64,000 bases of DNA, taken from the NCBI RefSeq assembly GCF_032854445.1, contig NC_088295.1, forward strand, positions 17,101,490-17,165,489. The letters are read 5' to 3'. The position numbers and the translations under genes are program-made. This DNA is from Liolophura sinensis (taxonomy: Eukaryota; Mollusca; Polyplacophora; Chitonida; Chitonidae). The stretch's first letter is position 1; each line of letters starts with the position of its first letter. Below the pieces are notes generated by a model. It was not told the DNA's origin and ran no database searches. It worked only from the letters and a program-made list of their open reading frames with translations. Positions 12,595 through 23,189 of the stretch are shown piece after piece.

Positions 12595-13016
12595 CAAAGC
12601 ATGATCAGTCTGGTGGCAGTAATAAAGCATGAAGATATGGTGTCAGGTAAAGAATGGCGATGTGCTGTCAGGTAAAATATGACAATGAGATGTGAGGGAA
12701 AGCATGATTATGTGGCGTCAGGAAAAGCATGGCGATGTGGTATGAGGTAAAATATGAGAATGAGGTGTCAGTTAAAGCACGACAATGCGGTGTCAGGTAA
12801 AATGTGAGAATGTGACGCCAGGTAAAGCATGACGATGTAGTGACAAGTACATGAAGAGCGTGACTATGCCGTGTTCGTAATAAAGCATGACTCTTATGTC
12901 AAGTAAATCATGACATCCATAGCGTCAGTAACAAAGCATGACTACGTTATGTCAGGTGCAGTGTGACGATGCGGTGTTAGTGAGGAAGCATGACGATAAG
13001 GTGTCAGGAAAGTCAT
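12595..13016. repeat. 25-bp minisatellite
   Basis: About fifteen head-to-tail units with the pattern 'taaagcatgacgatgtggtg' plus 'tcagg'. The first complete ones keep an exact 25-bp spacing. Units after about 12840 lose or gain a few bases. The interior is free of other features. The same unit occurs just upstream of the LINE at 10651. Confidence 0.92.
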
Positions 13017-13039
13017 CGTCATATAATAGCCTACGTGAC

Positions 13040-13140
13040 AAATCCTCCGCGGCCTAGTGATTAGCGTGCTAGTACAAGCACAAGATCGAGGAGCCTCTCA
13101 CCATCTCGTTGGACAACACAGCAATGTTATTCAAGCAATC
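13040..13140 (+). mobile_element. tRNA-derived SINE head, degenerate
   Basis: 'ggcctagtgattagcgtgct' resembles a polymerase III A box region, and 'ggagcctctcacca' follows in the place where the complete SINE at 14871 has 'gagtctctcacca'. The body and tail of that SINE are not recognisable downstream. I read this as an old, truncated relative and not a tRNA gene, because no cloverleaf can be folded from it. Confidence 0.5.
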
Positions 13141-13225
13141 CGGCTGTATGGGTTGAAGAATTCTCACTTTGTTAATGCACAACAAATTTGTTTTCGTTTA
13201 AAGGACAAATGTTAGGTCACGAGTG

Positions 13226-13262
13226 GATGATTTGATTTGATTTTGATTTGATTTGATTTATT
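13226..13262. repeat. (TTGAT)n short tandem repeat
   Basis: Six or so units of 'ttgat'/'ttttgat'. Similar 'aatttgatttgatttgagtg' tracts precede SINE tails at 48945 and 58549, so this may be the A/T-rich end of a lost SINE on the minus strand. Confidence 0.7.
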
Positions 13263-13335
13263 CACCAGAAAGAAAGTAGAAAAGGAAGAACATCTCAATA
13301 CCTCTCTGTACCTAAACCTCTTGTATCCGCATGGT

Positions 13336-13400
13336 TATATATAAATATATATACACACACATACACACATACATATACATACATATACATACACACCCGC
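13336..13400. repeat. Mixed TA/CA/TACA microsatellite
   Basis: Runs of 'atatatacacacacatacac' and 'atacatatacatacatatac'. A weaker continuation occurs to 13460 and a short CA tract near 13543. Simple slippage-prone DNA. Confidence 0.9.
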
Positions 13401-13904
13401 AAACACACAGGCACACGCATATGTATGTACATGTACGTATATGCATACAAATACATCTTAAATATTATCGTAATGTGCACAGTGTAAGTAGGCCTATATA
13501 ATAATGGTTTTTCTTAATCAAGGTTAATACAAACAGGTATATACACACACACATAATTACATATGTACGGATACATCAGTTTGTTAACATAATACAACTT
13601 ATAGCACTCTGGCGGGAGCAGAAACCCCAAAGGGCTTATTGTATCCCATAACATGTTTAAATTTAATTGACAAGAGATGCTAACTGGTTAATACTCATAT
13701 GTTGGAATGAAGCACTTGCACATACGTACACGTGTCCCTAATTATGCATACACATGAATCTGATAACGATCTGTCACTGGGGAATACCCCAAAGCCTTGC
13801 TCTATAAATAGCTGATCTGTTTTCTAGAACGAATCTGTCATGATTCAAAAGAGAGATTTGCCAACGACAAATAACAAAACTTCCCCAAAAGCAATATGGA
13901 CTAG

Positions 13905-13998
13905 GTTTCCACCAACCATAGTGATCCCCGCCGTCGTATAAGTGAAATAACCTCAAGTACGACATAAAACAACAATCAAAAAAATAAATAAACATATC
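13905..13998 (+). mobile_element. SINE 3' end fragment
   Basis: 'gccgtcgtataagtgaaata' followed by 'cctcaagtacgacataaaac' and a 'caatcaaaaaaataaataaa' tail matches the 3' end of the full SINE at 14871-15139. Head and body are absent, so this is a 5'-truncated copy, older than the full one by its substitutions. Confidence 0.85.
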
Positions 13999-14603
13999 TA
14001 GCAGTGTAGTTAACATCTTGCCACCTTCCTTTAAAAAGGCACCCCATCCAAGGATTTGAGAATATAAGACACTTGAGTTTCATGAGTGTATTCGTCTGTT
14101 GTCGGGTGAGATACATAGGACATTATGACAGACAATATGCTGGCGGGTACAGAGCTCTCGTTTCCCCAGGCCACCCATTGCGCCGTTGTCTTAGCGAGTC
14201 CCTCAGTGAACATATATAAGGTTACGCACATCTCGTCAAATTGTCTAACGTGTAGGTGAAACGGTCCGGGAAATGTCTCAGGCAATGCTGTACATTAATA
14301 AAACGTCAAGAGATCTTTGGAATGGGGCCCGAATGTTGTTTTAGTAAATGAAATTGAGGTTTCTGGATTATATTTCTGTATGTCCAGGATATCCTCACCA
14401 CTTCGCTAACCGCCACCAAGTTAATAACTTTCTACTGGGGCAGTACAAATCTAGTTAAGTCGCCCGACGAAACACTTCCATTTGCTGTCAGTAGTTACTG
14501 GACCGAACTGGTCTGCACAATGAGAAAGCCTATTGGTGACAGTCACGTAGTTTTAATTCGATAGGATGCGGGATTGAGTAAGAACAAGATTCCCTGAAAG
14601 TGG
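13999..14603. other. Non-coding stretch, nothing recognised
   Basis: No repeat, RNA gene or convincing frame seen. Confidence 0.45.
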
Positions 14604-14745
14604 GCGACTCAGTAGGAGAATGCGACTCAGCAGGACTGTGCAAGTCAGCAGAAATATGCGACTAAGGAAGTGTGTGCGACTCAGTATGAATATGGGACTA
14701 AGCAAATATGGTCCACTCAGCAAGTACGTACAACTCAGGCAGAAA
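14604..14745. repeat. 18-bp minisatellite
   Basis: About eight units of 18 bp. The first is 'gcgactcagtaggagaat', starting at 14604, and the next starts at 14622. Later units diverge ('gcgactaaggaagtgtgt'). As 18 is divisible by three, the array leaves frames open on both strands (14553-14756 minus, 14620-14811 plus). These are by-products. Confidence 0.88.
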
Positions 14746-14870
14746 GTAAGAAACAACCTTTATCTTATGGGTCTCTTTGTTACCAAACTATTGAGTAAGA
14801 GACACCATTAACCATTATACTGTTGTATAGCTAGCGTATTTTACGATCGTAAAAATGTTTCAAACTCAAG

Positions 14871-15139
14871 CTGGGGCCTCCGTGGCTCAGATGGTTATCG
14901 CGCTAGCGCAGCATAATGACTCATGAGTCTCTCACCAATGCGGTCGCTGTGAGTTCAAGTCCAGCTCATGCTGGCTTCCCCTCCGGCCTTACGTGCGTAG
15001 ATCTGACAGCAACCTGCGGATGGTCGTGGGTTTCCCCCGGTCTGCCCCGGTTTCCTCCCCCCCATAAGGCTGGCCGCCGTCGTATAAGTGAAGTATTCTT
15101 GAGTACGGCGTAAAACACCAATCAAATAGATAAATAAAT
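14871..15139 (+). mobile_element. Complete tRNA-derived SINE with target-site duplication
   Basis: The head begins 'ggggcctccgtggctcagat'. An A-box-like 'tggctcagatgg' lies at 14883-14894 and a B-box-like 'gagttcaagtcc' at 14951-14962, as in tRNA-derived SINEs. The body ('ctgcggatggtcgtgggttt') is followed by a strongly conserved 3' part, 'cgtcgtataagtgaagtatt' then 'cttgagtacggcgtaaaac', and a (AAATA)n tail. The flanks 'caaactcaag' (14861-14870) and 'caatctcaag' (15140-15149) form a target-site duplication with one mismatch, as expected of LINE-driven insertion. From memory the body resembles the V-SINE/RUDI type of molluscs; this was not compared. Confidence 0.92.
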
Positions 15140-15429
15140 CAATCTCAAGGTCAGGGTACTCACTCCACACCCACATCAAATAATGTGGTGAGTTTTTCAC
15201 AACAAAATTAAAAAAGATGGTTCAAATAATGTAAATAATGCAAATGCAATGACTATCGGTGGAACAGAAACAATAAAGGAATACAAATATGAATTAAATA
15301 AAACCTCGACTATATAAATTTACATAATTATATACACACGCTTACAGCAAAGGACAACAGAACAGTTTTAGAGCTATCTAGACTGCCAGTCGAATTCAGT
15401 CCATCTGGATGTTCTGTTTCAAGATAAAG

Positions 15430-15636
15430 TTATTTCCAGTTCTCGTCAATGCGATACTTACAGTCCGCCTGAACGTATACTGTGTATAAACCAATTACGT
15501 CAATCCCACATGGTATATGGATGGTGCCACAACCACCACCCATATATTCATTGTTGGTTATCTCACAGTCACTATAGCCTGTATATTCCATTAAAACTAA
15601 AAGGAAAAGGATGAATGAATCTGCAATTCTGGTCAT
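15430..15636 (-). CDS. Putative small secreted cysteine-containing peptide
   Basis: This frame of 68 codons starts at an ATG in good context ('ccaaaaatgacc', A at -3) and ends at TAA. An upstream in-frame ATG at 15678 would add 14 residues and bury the signal, so I prefer 15636. Residues 1-22 look like a signal peptide: a short charged start, the hydrophobic core 'FILFLLVLM', then a polar end. The mature part has four cysteines (24, 36, 43, 59), enough for two disulfides, and a 'MGGGCGTIHIPCG' core. No family is recognised. A perfect splice donor, GTAAGT, lies inside the frame at 15461-15456, so the true exon may stop before Cys59. I saw no AATAAA close downstream. Expression is unproven. Confidence 0.4.
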   Translation of the reverse strand: MTRIADSFILFLLVLMEYTGYSDCEITNNEYMGGGCGTIHIPCGIDVIGLYTVYVQADCKYRIDENWK

Positions 15637-15787
15637 TTTTGGATCAATATTATAACTAGAAAAGTCCTCAAAATACATATTCCTTCATAAACTCTCCGAA
15701 TTCAAAGTACGACGAAATACTCCGGTCACAAATACTTCATCTTAAGTATTTAGAGTGGAACTCATAAACCATTATCTGTTCAATCCG

Positions 15788-15862
15788 TCCAAAAAAACCA
15801 AACAAAAGAAACAAAAGAAACAAAGAAACAAACATACAAACAAACAAACAAAAAAAACCCCA
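15788..15862. repeat. A-rich (CAAA)n microsatellite
   Basis: Runs such as 'aaacaaaagaaacaaaagaa' and 'caaacaaacaaacaaaaaaa'. Simple sequence, possibly the fossil tail of a retroelement, although no body can be recognised upstream. Confidence 0.9.
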
Positions 15863-15906
15863 ATGAACTCCGTTAGCTGCACTAGACTGGCTGGTTCTAA
15901 CGCTCC

Positions 15907-15984
15907 CCTAAATAATATAAACTCGAGATATTGTTCTTGTATAGTGAATGCAGTTTCTCAAATAACATGACTACCTAATAGCTC

Positions 15985-15987
<3 letters not shown>
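15907..15987. repeat. Direct repeat, left copy (about 80 bp)
   Basis: 'tatagtgaatgcagtttctc' and 'ctacctaatagctcacaata' recur at 16358-16438 with few changes ('ttgttcttg' becomes 'ttggtcttg', 'aacatgac' becomes 'aacacgac'). The (TA)n tract starts directly at the end of this copy. It could be one side of a local duplication or of a very short LTR-like element. Confidence 0.9.

Positions 15988-16044
<57 letters not shown>
15988..16044. repeat. (TA)n microsatellite
   Basis: About 28 perfect TA dinucleotides. The tract begins exactly at the 3' end of the left direct repeat ('gctcacaata'), where the right copy (16438) continues with 'aataagatat' instead, so the tract grew from a short 'ata' seed after the duplication. 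Confidence 0.98.
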
Positions 16045-16046
<2 letters not shown>

Positions 16047-16050
<4 letters not shown>

Positions 16051-16112
16051 ATCATTTATTATATCATTATTTAGTTACATCATTTATTATATCATCATTT
16101 AGTTACATCATC
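16047..16112. repeat. Two-copy tandem repeat, about 29 bp
   Basis: 'atcatttattatatcattat' with 'ttagttac' occurs twice in a row, with one 'tat'/'cat' change. Located directly after the (TA)n tract. Confidence 0.85.
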
Positions 16113-16357
16113 TTCAGTTCTTTGCCTTTATGCTAATAGCGCAGCTTCCCGATATATAATACCTGGCAGACAATATAAAACATTCGACTGCTATTTAAGC
16201 TCGATAATATTGTCCCCGGTTCCCATTATGATTTCCCTGGAAAAATTATGTCCCTTAGTTTGTATGTATCAAGCACTAAAATGTACCATTTGCATCCTCA
16301 AATTTAGCTCTTATGTCATGGCCACCAATTTAGAGTGAATTACCCAGCTCAGTAGCA

Positions 16358-16438
16358 GTTGTTACGTTAATTCGAGATATTGGTCTTGTATAGTGAATGC
16401 AGTTTCTCAAATAACACGACTACCTAATAGCTCACAAT
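16358..16438. repeat. Direct repeat, right copy (about 80 bp)
   Basis: Partner of 15907-15987, about 450 bp downstream. The intervening DNA has no coding frame. Confidence 0.9.
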
Positions 16439-16444
16439 AAATAA

Positions 16445-17050
16445 GATATTTAGTTTTAAACAAAAGCCATAAAACTTCGATGGATGTCAGACGAACGACT
16501 GTAGAGTATTACGTTGTCGCCAGTTTAAGGACCCTAGAGTTATATGAGGAGATCAGTTTATTCACGTATATCATTATTAATGCACCCCAAGACATTTTGA
16601 TAGGGTTCAATTTACTCTTATTGGTGTTTAATAATCTGCAGGCGTTTCTCCTTACGGGAAAACACACCCCAACAAAGCGTGCGAAGCGTTCTCCACACAC
16701 GGGCTAGGTGCCTTTCTGAAATGACAAACATGCTTTTATGTTTGAAAAAAAAGTACACAAGCGCAATTTTGTGTTAAAAGTGTAATTTGTGGTGGTCACT
16801 ATTGCCGATTGTCTCATTATTCCAAGAAGAATTTTTCCTAGTTATCATCATTTTGTTTCTATCGTAGACCTTACCAGATTCCTGGTTGAAAATTGCAATA
16901 TTAATCTTTTGTAATCCGCTTTAATTTCCCTGTGTATTGAGACAGGTAATTTAAAATAAAGTAATATATAGTTTATTGGCAAACGTATGCATCTATTTTC
17001 AAAGGAATATTTTAAATGAAGTGGATTTTTTCAATTTCACTTTTTATTTG
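16445..17050. other. Non-coding stretch, nothing recognised
   Basis: AT-rich; no repeat family or supported frame. Complementary short frames at 16480-16707 lie opposite each other and show no motif. Confidence 0.45.
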
Positions 17051-17054
17051 CAGT

Positions 17055-17750
17055 TGTAAGCATTGTTATGGACAGTCATATCAATACCCCTGCAATGTGA
17101 GAGTCTTTTTCTACCACAAAAGCACTTTTTTCAGTGACATTTATGCTGACTATTATTAACAACATGGCGGCGAAATGATTTGTTTGTGTTACTGAAGATA
17201 CAAGCTTCATAAAACTGTGCACTTCATATCTCTACACCCCATAGCTCTCTTAGAATGTTTCAAAATACTGGTGACACAGACAGTTGAAAAGGTTTAAGAG
17301 CTAGGGTAAACATTGTTGTGGACTAATACCCTGGCAAGGAGCGTGTCGTGACCACGTGGTAAAGTTCCTGTGACTTTATGTAAGCAATATTATGGGCAGT
17401 CATACTAATGATAATGCCCTGACAGGGACCACGTTGTAAAGTCTCTTGGTCACCTAAGGCGTGGGTTCAGTCTCATTCTCGGGCTGGTGATTGTCACGAT
17501 ATCCCTGCTCCCATTGCACACAGAGCCTTTCTGGTAAAAAGTGGTTGACAACGCTCTCGTGTGCGGTCGTCTCCTTACACCAATATAACCTACATGTATG
17601 TATGTCACATGAGAGTTCGTCACTAAGTTGAAACCAAAGAAAAGTTTACTGTCCCCGCTCTATTTTCTTCTGTCTTTAGAACTGACCACCATCGTATCAG
17701 TGAATATATATTCACTGTGGGGTTAAACTCACAAATAAATGAATAAAAAA
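17055..17750 (+). mobile_element. Ancient SINE and local triplicated segment
   Basis: A box-B-like 'gtgggttcagtctc' near 17461 and a 3' end 'ccaccatcgtatcagtgaat' ... 'ggggttaaactcacaaataa' near 17688-17740 have the layout of the SINE at 14871, but with heavy divergence. The leader 'gtaagcattgttatggacag' (about 17055) recurs as 'taaacattgttgtggacta' (about 17306) and 'gtaagcaatattatgggcag' (about 17380), each followed by a 'taccctggcaagg'-like word, so the 5' flank was triplicated. The element is old, and its exact edges are uncertain. Confidence 0.55.
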
Positions 17751-18509
17751 GCCACAGCAACTGTGGCTCATTTGCATATCTAAAATGTCAGCTGGCTGAG
17801 ACCCACCCAGCTCTTCATACCATGCTGTCACTGTTTGGTTTATCAACTAACTCGGGTTCTCGGCCACAAATAGAATAGTCACAAAGCACATACACGATCA
17901 AGAGGAGAAACTATATGGTCAAGAGAATTGACAGAATTATGACTGAAGGTTTGTCAAGTAAGTATATGATAATGCTTTATCTATTCTCTCATTGTCATGA
18001 AGAGGTGGGCTCAAAGCAGGTATCCCAAGGGTCTTAAGACAGTTTTGAAAGGCCGCTTAATTGTGTCTGGGATCATGTCTGGTTTTTATTCGCCACATTA
18101 GAAATCTTTCTCCAGTTTTATAGCCGAGTTATAGAATTGTTTTCACGAACATGGCACTTAACTGACATGGCGGATCTTTTATACACTAGCGGATTAATAC
18201 AATATAACTTGACTTGGATTTGATGGGGTTGCGTTTGTACCATGTGCAGAGTACATACAGGAATAAAACCCACAGATACTAAAGTCTACGGTGGGAAAGA
18301 CATCGAGATTTGCAGCAAGTCGATGTGACATATACATGTAACATATGTTCACAGTGGTATCGTGGAAGTAAAACAGAACAAAGTAATAATAACATGGCTT
18401 CCATCTGATAACAGTAATATAAGTTATGGTGGTGTTGGGCGGAAGTGACACGTGGTATAAACTCTGTAACTGTGCCTTGAAGCTTTAATGCATGAAGGTA
18501 GAATGAAAG
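17751..18509. other. Non-coding stretch, nothing recognised
   Basis: Two overlapping minus-strand frames (18194-18451 and 18279-18524) lack motifs. No repeat was recognised. Confidence 0.45.
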
Positions 18510-18705
18510 CAATATCCCTACCAAATTTATATCCCACTAAAGCAGTATCCCACTCAGTCAGAATCCACATTGAATTAATATCCCTACTGAAACAGTATGC
18601 CACTCATGCAGTAACGCCATAAAAGCAGTATCCCACTGGGACCGTGTACCCACTAGCCTCCTACTCCTGAAGACTGCCACCACTGAAGCAGTATCCACAG
18701 TGGTG
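18510..18705. repeat. Degenerate short tandem repeat ('cagtatcccact')
   Basis: The words 'agcaatatccctac', 'agcagtatcccactc', 'aacagtatgccactc', 'agcagtatcccactg' and 'agcagtatccacagtgg' recur at irregular spacing of roughly 20-45 bp. This is a decayed minisatellite with no coding sense. Confidence 0.65.
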
Positions 18706-19770
18706 GCCTGGGCTGACTCGCTTGGCTGCCTCGATGACTTGCTCCGCTACATGTATCTCGCTGCCTCGGTACACTACCTCTTAACCTGGCTTTGATACTT
18801 CGATATGCGTCGCAGTCTGACATAAAATGGCGATGTGGAGAAGTATCAACAGATAATCTATCGGCTTCTATAATAATGGAAGTCTTTCTAGATACACGTC
18901 TACAAGAACTCGAGAGTGTGGGCCTTGGGTTGTGTTGACATGTGACACGTTAACTCTGGGGCGTAATGATTTATCCCGCTTGAAATGTGTAGGACGAGGG
19001 GCATGGAATCATTTGACGTAGCAACAGCTTGGCATCTCCTATTTTGTCCATCTATCTTATCATGGTTTCCGCTCACACCCTCGCTGTATTTTCGTGTAAC
19101 AGATTCCCGCGGACAATCTGGCTCTGCGGCGTCCGGCTTGTCAGCGGTAACCGGGTCCTGTCACCATGGCTTGCATACCAATGCGATAATCCGGTTAGCT
19201 TGTTGACCTTGACATATTGGTACATGGAATAAGTTAACTCTGATTAACTTAACAAAGTAGGCTACTCAAGACGCTTGTACCTTGTTAATTGAGGTTTGTT
19301 ACGTCAGGGACACAGTGCTCGTTAAACACAGAGGAGATTAATGTAACTAATCGTCACATAGATGATAATGTCTGAAAGGCGAGAGTTAACGACCGATCTC
19401 CTCCAAGATTAGACAATTAAAAGTCGATCCTTCTCTCCCCAGAACACCGACAGTCAATAGGGGGCGTCGACCTTAGCTTTGTCGTACCAAACCATCACAC
19501 ACATCGCTCAACTTTTCAATCAGTTCTTGGCTACAGAATTTGCGACATCATGAAATTAAACGTCATTACAGAGGAATTGGATTGACCTATTTGCAAACGT
19601 ATTGTTTATGATTGATTCACAGAACATCTTTATCCCTAAAAATGTTGAAATCTTCAGGAAATGTAACTATACAAGATCTCCATGGAGGAGTTACCACAGT
19701 TATGACATATATACACTGTAATAGCTATAATAGTTTGGGAAAATATGTTCTCTGTCTTGTACAATTTGAT
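18706..19770. other. Non-coding stretch, nothing recognised
   Basis: Somewhat less AT-rich than its surroundings around 18700-19160. Overlapping frames at 18985-19232 have no domain or splice support. Confidence 0.4.
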
Positions 19771-19773
19771 TTT

Positions 19774-19845
19774 GAGTGAGTGATTGCTTAGGGTTTAACG
19801 TCGCACTTAACAATTTTTTAATCACATAAAGAGTCAGTTGAGGCT
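19774..19845 (-). mobile_element. Second SINE family, tail fragment
   Basis: 'gagtgagtgattgcttaggg' then 'tttaacgtcgcacttaacaa' is the 3' end, read on the opposite strand, of the SINE that is complete at 30211-30547. Only the tail remains. Confidence 0.8.
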
Positions 19846-20010
19846 AATGTATCAATTAACCAAAATATAACTGTAAAGACCTTTTGATATTTTTCTCTTT
19901 ACAGCTCTTTCGGTCAAACTCTTAGATTTTACGTTGCGGGGCTTAAAGTCAAATTTTAAAACTACCACTAGTCTCGTAATAGCCCTTTATCGACATGAAT
20001 GTATGTTTTT

Positions 20011-20245
20011 ATTGCGGGGGCTTTAACGTCGCACTGAGGAATGTTTCAGTCATATGACGAAGAGGAGTCAATAGGTGCGTTTACATATAATGTGTCGTCT
20101 TGTGGAAGGGCGAGTGCTGCCAAAATGCTGCAGCCACGAAGTCACGTTATACTGACACCCGACCAACCAGTCTTTTCTCCTTGCGCCAATCTCTCAGTGC
20201 TGAGCGCCAAGCGAAGCAGAATCAAAAGACAAAAGCTATTTAATA
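20011..20245 (-). mobile_element. Second SINE family, body and tail
   Basis: Tail 'ctttaacgtcgcactgagga', then 'tttcagtcatatgacgaaga', the 'gtgctgccaaaatgctgcag' core, 'gttatactgac' and 'ctcagtgctgagcgccaagc' all recur in order in the copies at 30211, 46195 and 54428. The tRNA-like head is missing, so it is 5' truncated. The plus-strand frame 20041-20298 lies within it and is not a gene. Confidence 0.85.
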
Positions 20246-20299
20246 AAAAGGAAAACGAAATAGATTTTTGTGCCTTTTGTACTGCTTCACTGCTATAGG

Positions 20300-20935
20300 C
20301 TTTTTATTTGTAGTAACTCATCATGTTTGCTAAACTTTTTTGATCCACGTTTTAATCTTCGGTTTTTGAAGCTATTTTTTTACTACTTGTATCGTAAGAA
20401 GTACATGAGCAGACATAATTTGTGACAAACCCGATCAATACTAAGATATGATTTTCTCCTTTTTATTTAAATCCATAAATGTCCATTCAGAGGGTAAAAT
20501 TACCCTATCACATGAAAATTTGTAGACAATAACCCTGATCGTTAGGGAGGAAAAGGCTGACGTATTGAGATCGTGACGCGGCATACAACACGGTATTGAT
20601 TTGAACGGCGCAGAGCTTATTGGTTTTCCTTGGATGTCTTCACAGTTTTCTGATCAAAGACAAGCGCAGAGATTCACTGACAGTTCTGCTAACACATCAG
20701 ACACTCGGTTGTGTTTTAACAGAAGACATGCTGTGGCCTTGGAAAGAGCATCAGGCTCTTCACTGATGAGGTGAACGTCTCTTGAGCGAGCTCCAGTTTA
20801 GCTCTGCTTTCAACCCGATCACTAAACCACCTGATTACGTGTTCTATAACTCCGGTTGTACACGTGTTTAATTATAAGATGAATGAAAGTTAATATTTCG
20901 GCTCACCTCGAGAAAAAGCCATCCTGTTTGGTAGA
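20300..20935. other. Non-coding stretch, nothing recognised
   Basis: AT-rich, no supported feature. Confidence 0.45.
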
Positions 20936-20937
20936 AT

Positions 20938-21000
20938 GAATGATTATGGCTTTACGCCACATCGGCAATATTTCAGCCATATCGTGGCGATGTTTGGTAG
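20938..21000 (-). mobile_element. SINE tail fragment of a related type
   Basis: 'tttacgccacatcggcaata' then 'tttcagccatatcgtggcga' has the same plan as the other SINE tails here ('ttta-cg-cac...caata/att-tttcag-catat') but differs in sequence, so it is probably a third, related family. Confidence 0.6.
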
Positions 21001-23185
21001 AGGATCATCAGATAATTTTATTCTGGTTGTATATGATTGCCATGTTCAGAATAAAAAAAGAATCTCGCGATAACTCTCGAGATCTGTAACATACCGGTGT
21101 TCGTATATTACATGATACGAAGACTGAAAGATGAACAAGATTCCCCTAACTGTTGTTTTTGTCGCCGGTTTAAAAAGTATATTAAAGACAAGGGTGATTA
21201 ATCCGGGGCACTCTAGGTGAATAATTTTGCTTGTCTTAACGAGCTTATGGCCTATTTCTTGCCTGTATTCTGCTGTCTGTAAAATCGGTCATTTCAGTGA
21301 CATTCAGTAATTAAGTGACACGTAACAACACAAGCCATTCACGCTGATATGTTAGAAGTTCATATTCTTGTGACCAGTAGGTTATATCATATGACCTACT
21401 AAACTATGTGACATAAACAAAATGTCACAGTTCAACACAATTCCATGTTGTTTGGAAAGATCCGACAAAATAAACTATGTTTGAGCAGATACATGAATCA
21501 CTTATACAATACCTTGATGTCAGTGTCTGATTTTTATAATGCAAAAATTTCTTCATATTCACGTAATTAAGTCAATAAGGGCTCTGTAAGCAAAACCCTT
21601 CTTGTGTTTTTGAGAAGTATCAAGCAGTTTCACCAAGGGCGTCACTCGTATCACTGAATTATGCAGGTAAATCGACACGGTATCTATGCATGTTTAATGA
21701 CGAGTTAATCCATGAATCAGCGTCTCACCCCCGGACGCCTAGCAGACAGCAGCACCCTCATGTGGGGAAGAAACCGCTCTTGCTGTCAATGCCGTCGGTA
21801 TTTTTTTCTGCTTTTGGCGATAGAAGTAAAATACTTTCAGATGAAACACGTTCCAGATAGAATACACGTAGTATTGTCCCAAATGCACAGTATCAGTGGG
21901 CATTTAATCAACAGATAACGCCATCGTACAGCACACAGGGAAGACCAGATATTACATTTCTTCCATTGTGAGGTATGGGTGGGAAATGTAGCAAACATAT
22001 AGACAAGTCTAATATAATTATTCCGGACTGCATGCATGTTTCCTCAAGAATTCAAGTACGCATTTCCGTTTCGTGATGGACACTCAAGAGCAGTAAAATA
22101 CACCTTTAAAAGAAACTGTTCTTTTTTGAGAGTAAATGTGCGAACCGCTAAATGTATAATGCCAGATATTTGAACTAATGCTGGCAACATGAACGATGTG
22201 AGGAATAGTACATGAAATATCTTTAGACAAACTGCAAATTATTGCAGAAAATAAGGGCAATAATCGAAGTAGGTCAGAGGTTATTCGCGTAAAATGGGAA
22301 GTAGTAATATTTGCCATATGTGAGTTATTGGCAAATAGACGTATTCAATCAAAAAATAACGAAAACAATTTTGCACACTTCCCCTTAGACAAACATTTTC
22401 TAAAATAGAGACCTTTAAACTCAGGATTAAAATTTGTCTCAGTTTGGTAGGAGAATTCGTCTGAATTAGACCGTTCCAGATTGCTTAGCAGGAAAACCCA
22501 TTTTAGCAAACGAAATCATTACTGTTCCAAGTGGGTCAGCCAGGAGGTTCGAAATAAGTTCGTTGTGTGTCTTTGTCTCTGTGATCTTGTGTCCATTGCA
22601 TGATGGCCTCAGAGAGAGAGAGAATAAACTTGACGGCACTAGGACCGATTTGATACGAGTTGCAATAACCTTGACATAACCGACATAGAAAGCTATGTTT
22701 AGCCACGAATCGAGATAACAATCAAGAAATCAATTTATCTGTGACATCATGGTGACACAATTGGGTTCGACGAAAATCACAGAAAAGTTTAGCTGGTAAG
22801 TGATTGTGTCTGCAGCCGTCTTCACCAGGTGGTTCTGATGGATGTGTTTGTTCACCTATTAAGCGTTTAATATCGCTACTATGAAGTAAAATGATATTCC
22901 GTTCCATTACTGAGTAGTCATATTTAAGGAATTGCCCTATACATGCTCTGTGTATAAATAATTTTCATTTCAATACTTTAAATGGTTAAAGCTCCGAGAT
23001 ATATTGATCTAACAGTGCACAATTCAGATGAAGAGAAAGAAAGGAATACGTTCCTGAAAAGTAGTAATTAAAATCTTTCTCGATAAAAATACCATGGCTT
23101 TCTCTATTGTTCCTCTCATGCATGTCCGGTGATAGCATTTTTGAACACAGTTGCAAAATATGTCAACATTCAAACAAATCTTGCT
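21001..23185. other. Non-coding stretch, nothing recognised
   Basis: About 2.2 kb without a recognised repeat. A short (GA)n occurs near 22611. The frames at 21712-21918 (plus), 22084-22317 (minus) and 22536-22907 (minus) are short and motif-free. Confidence 0.4.
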
Positions 23186-23189
23186 TGTA

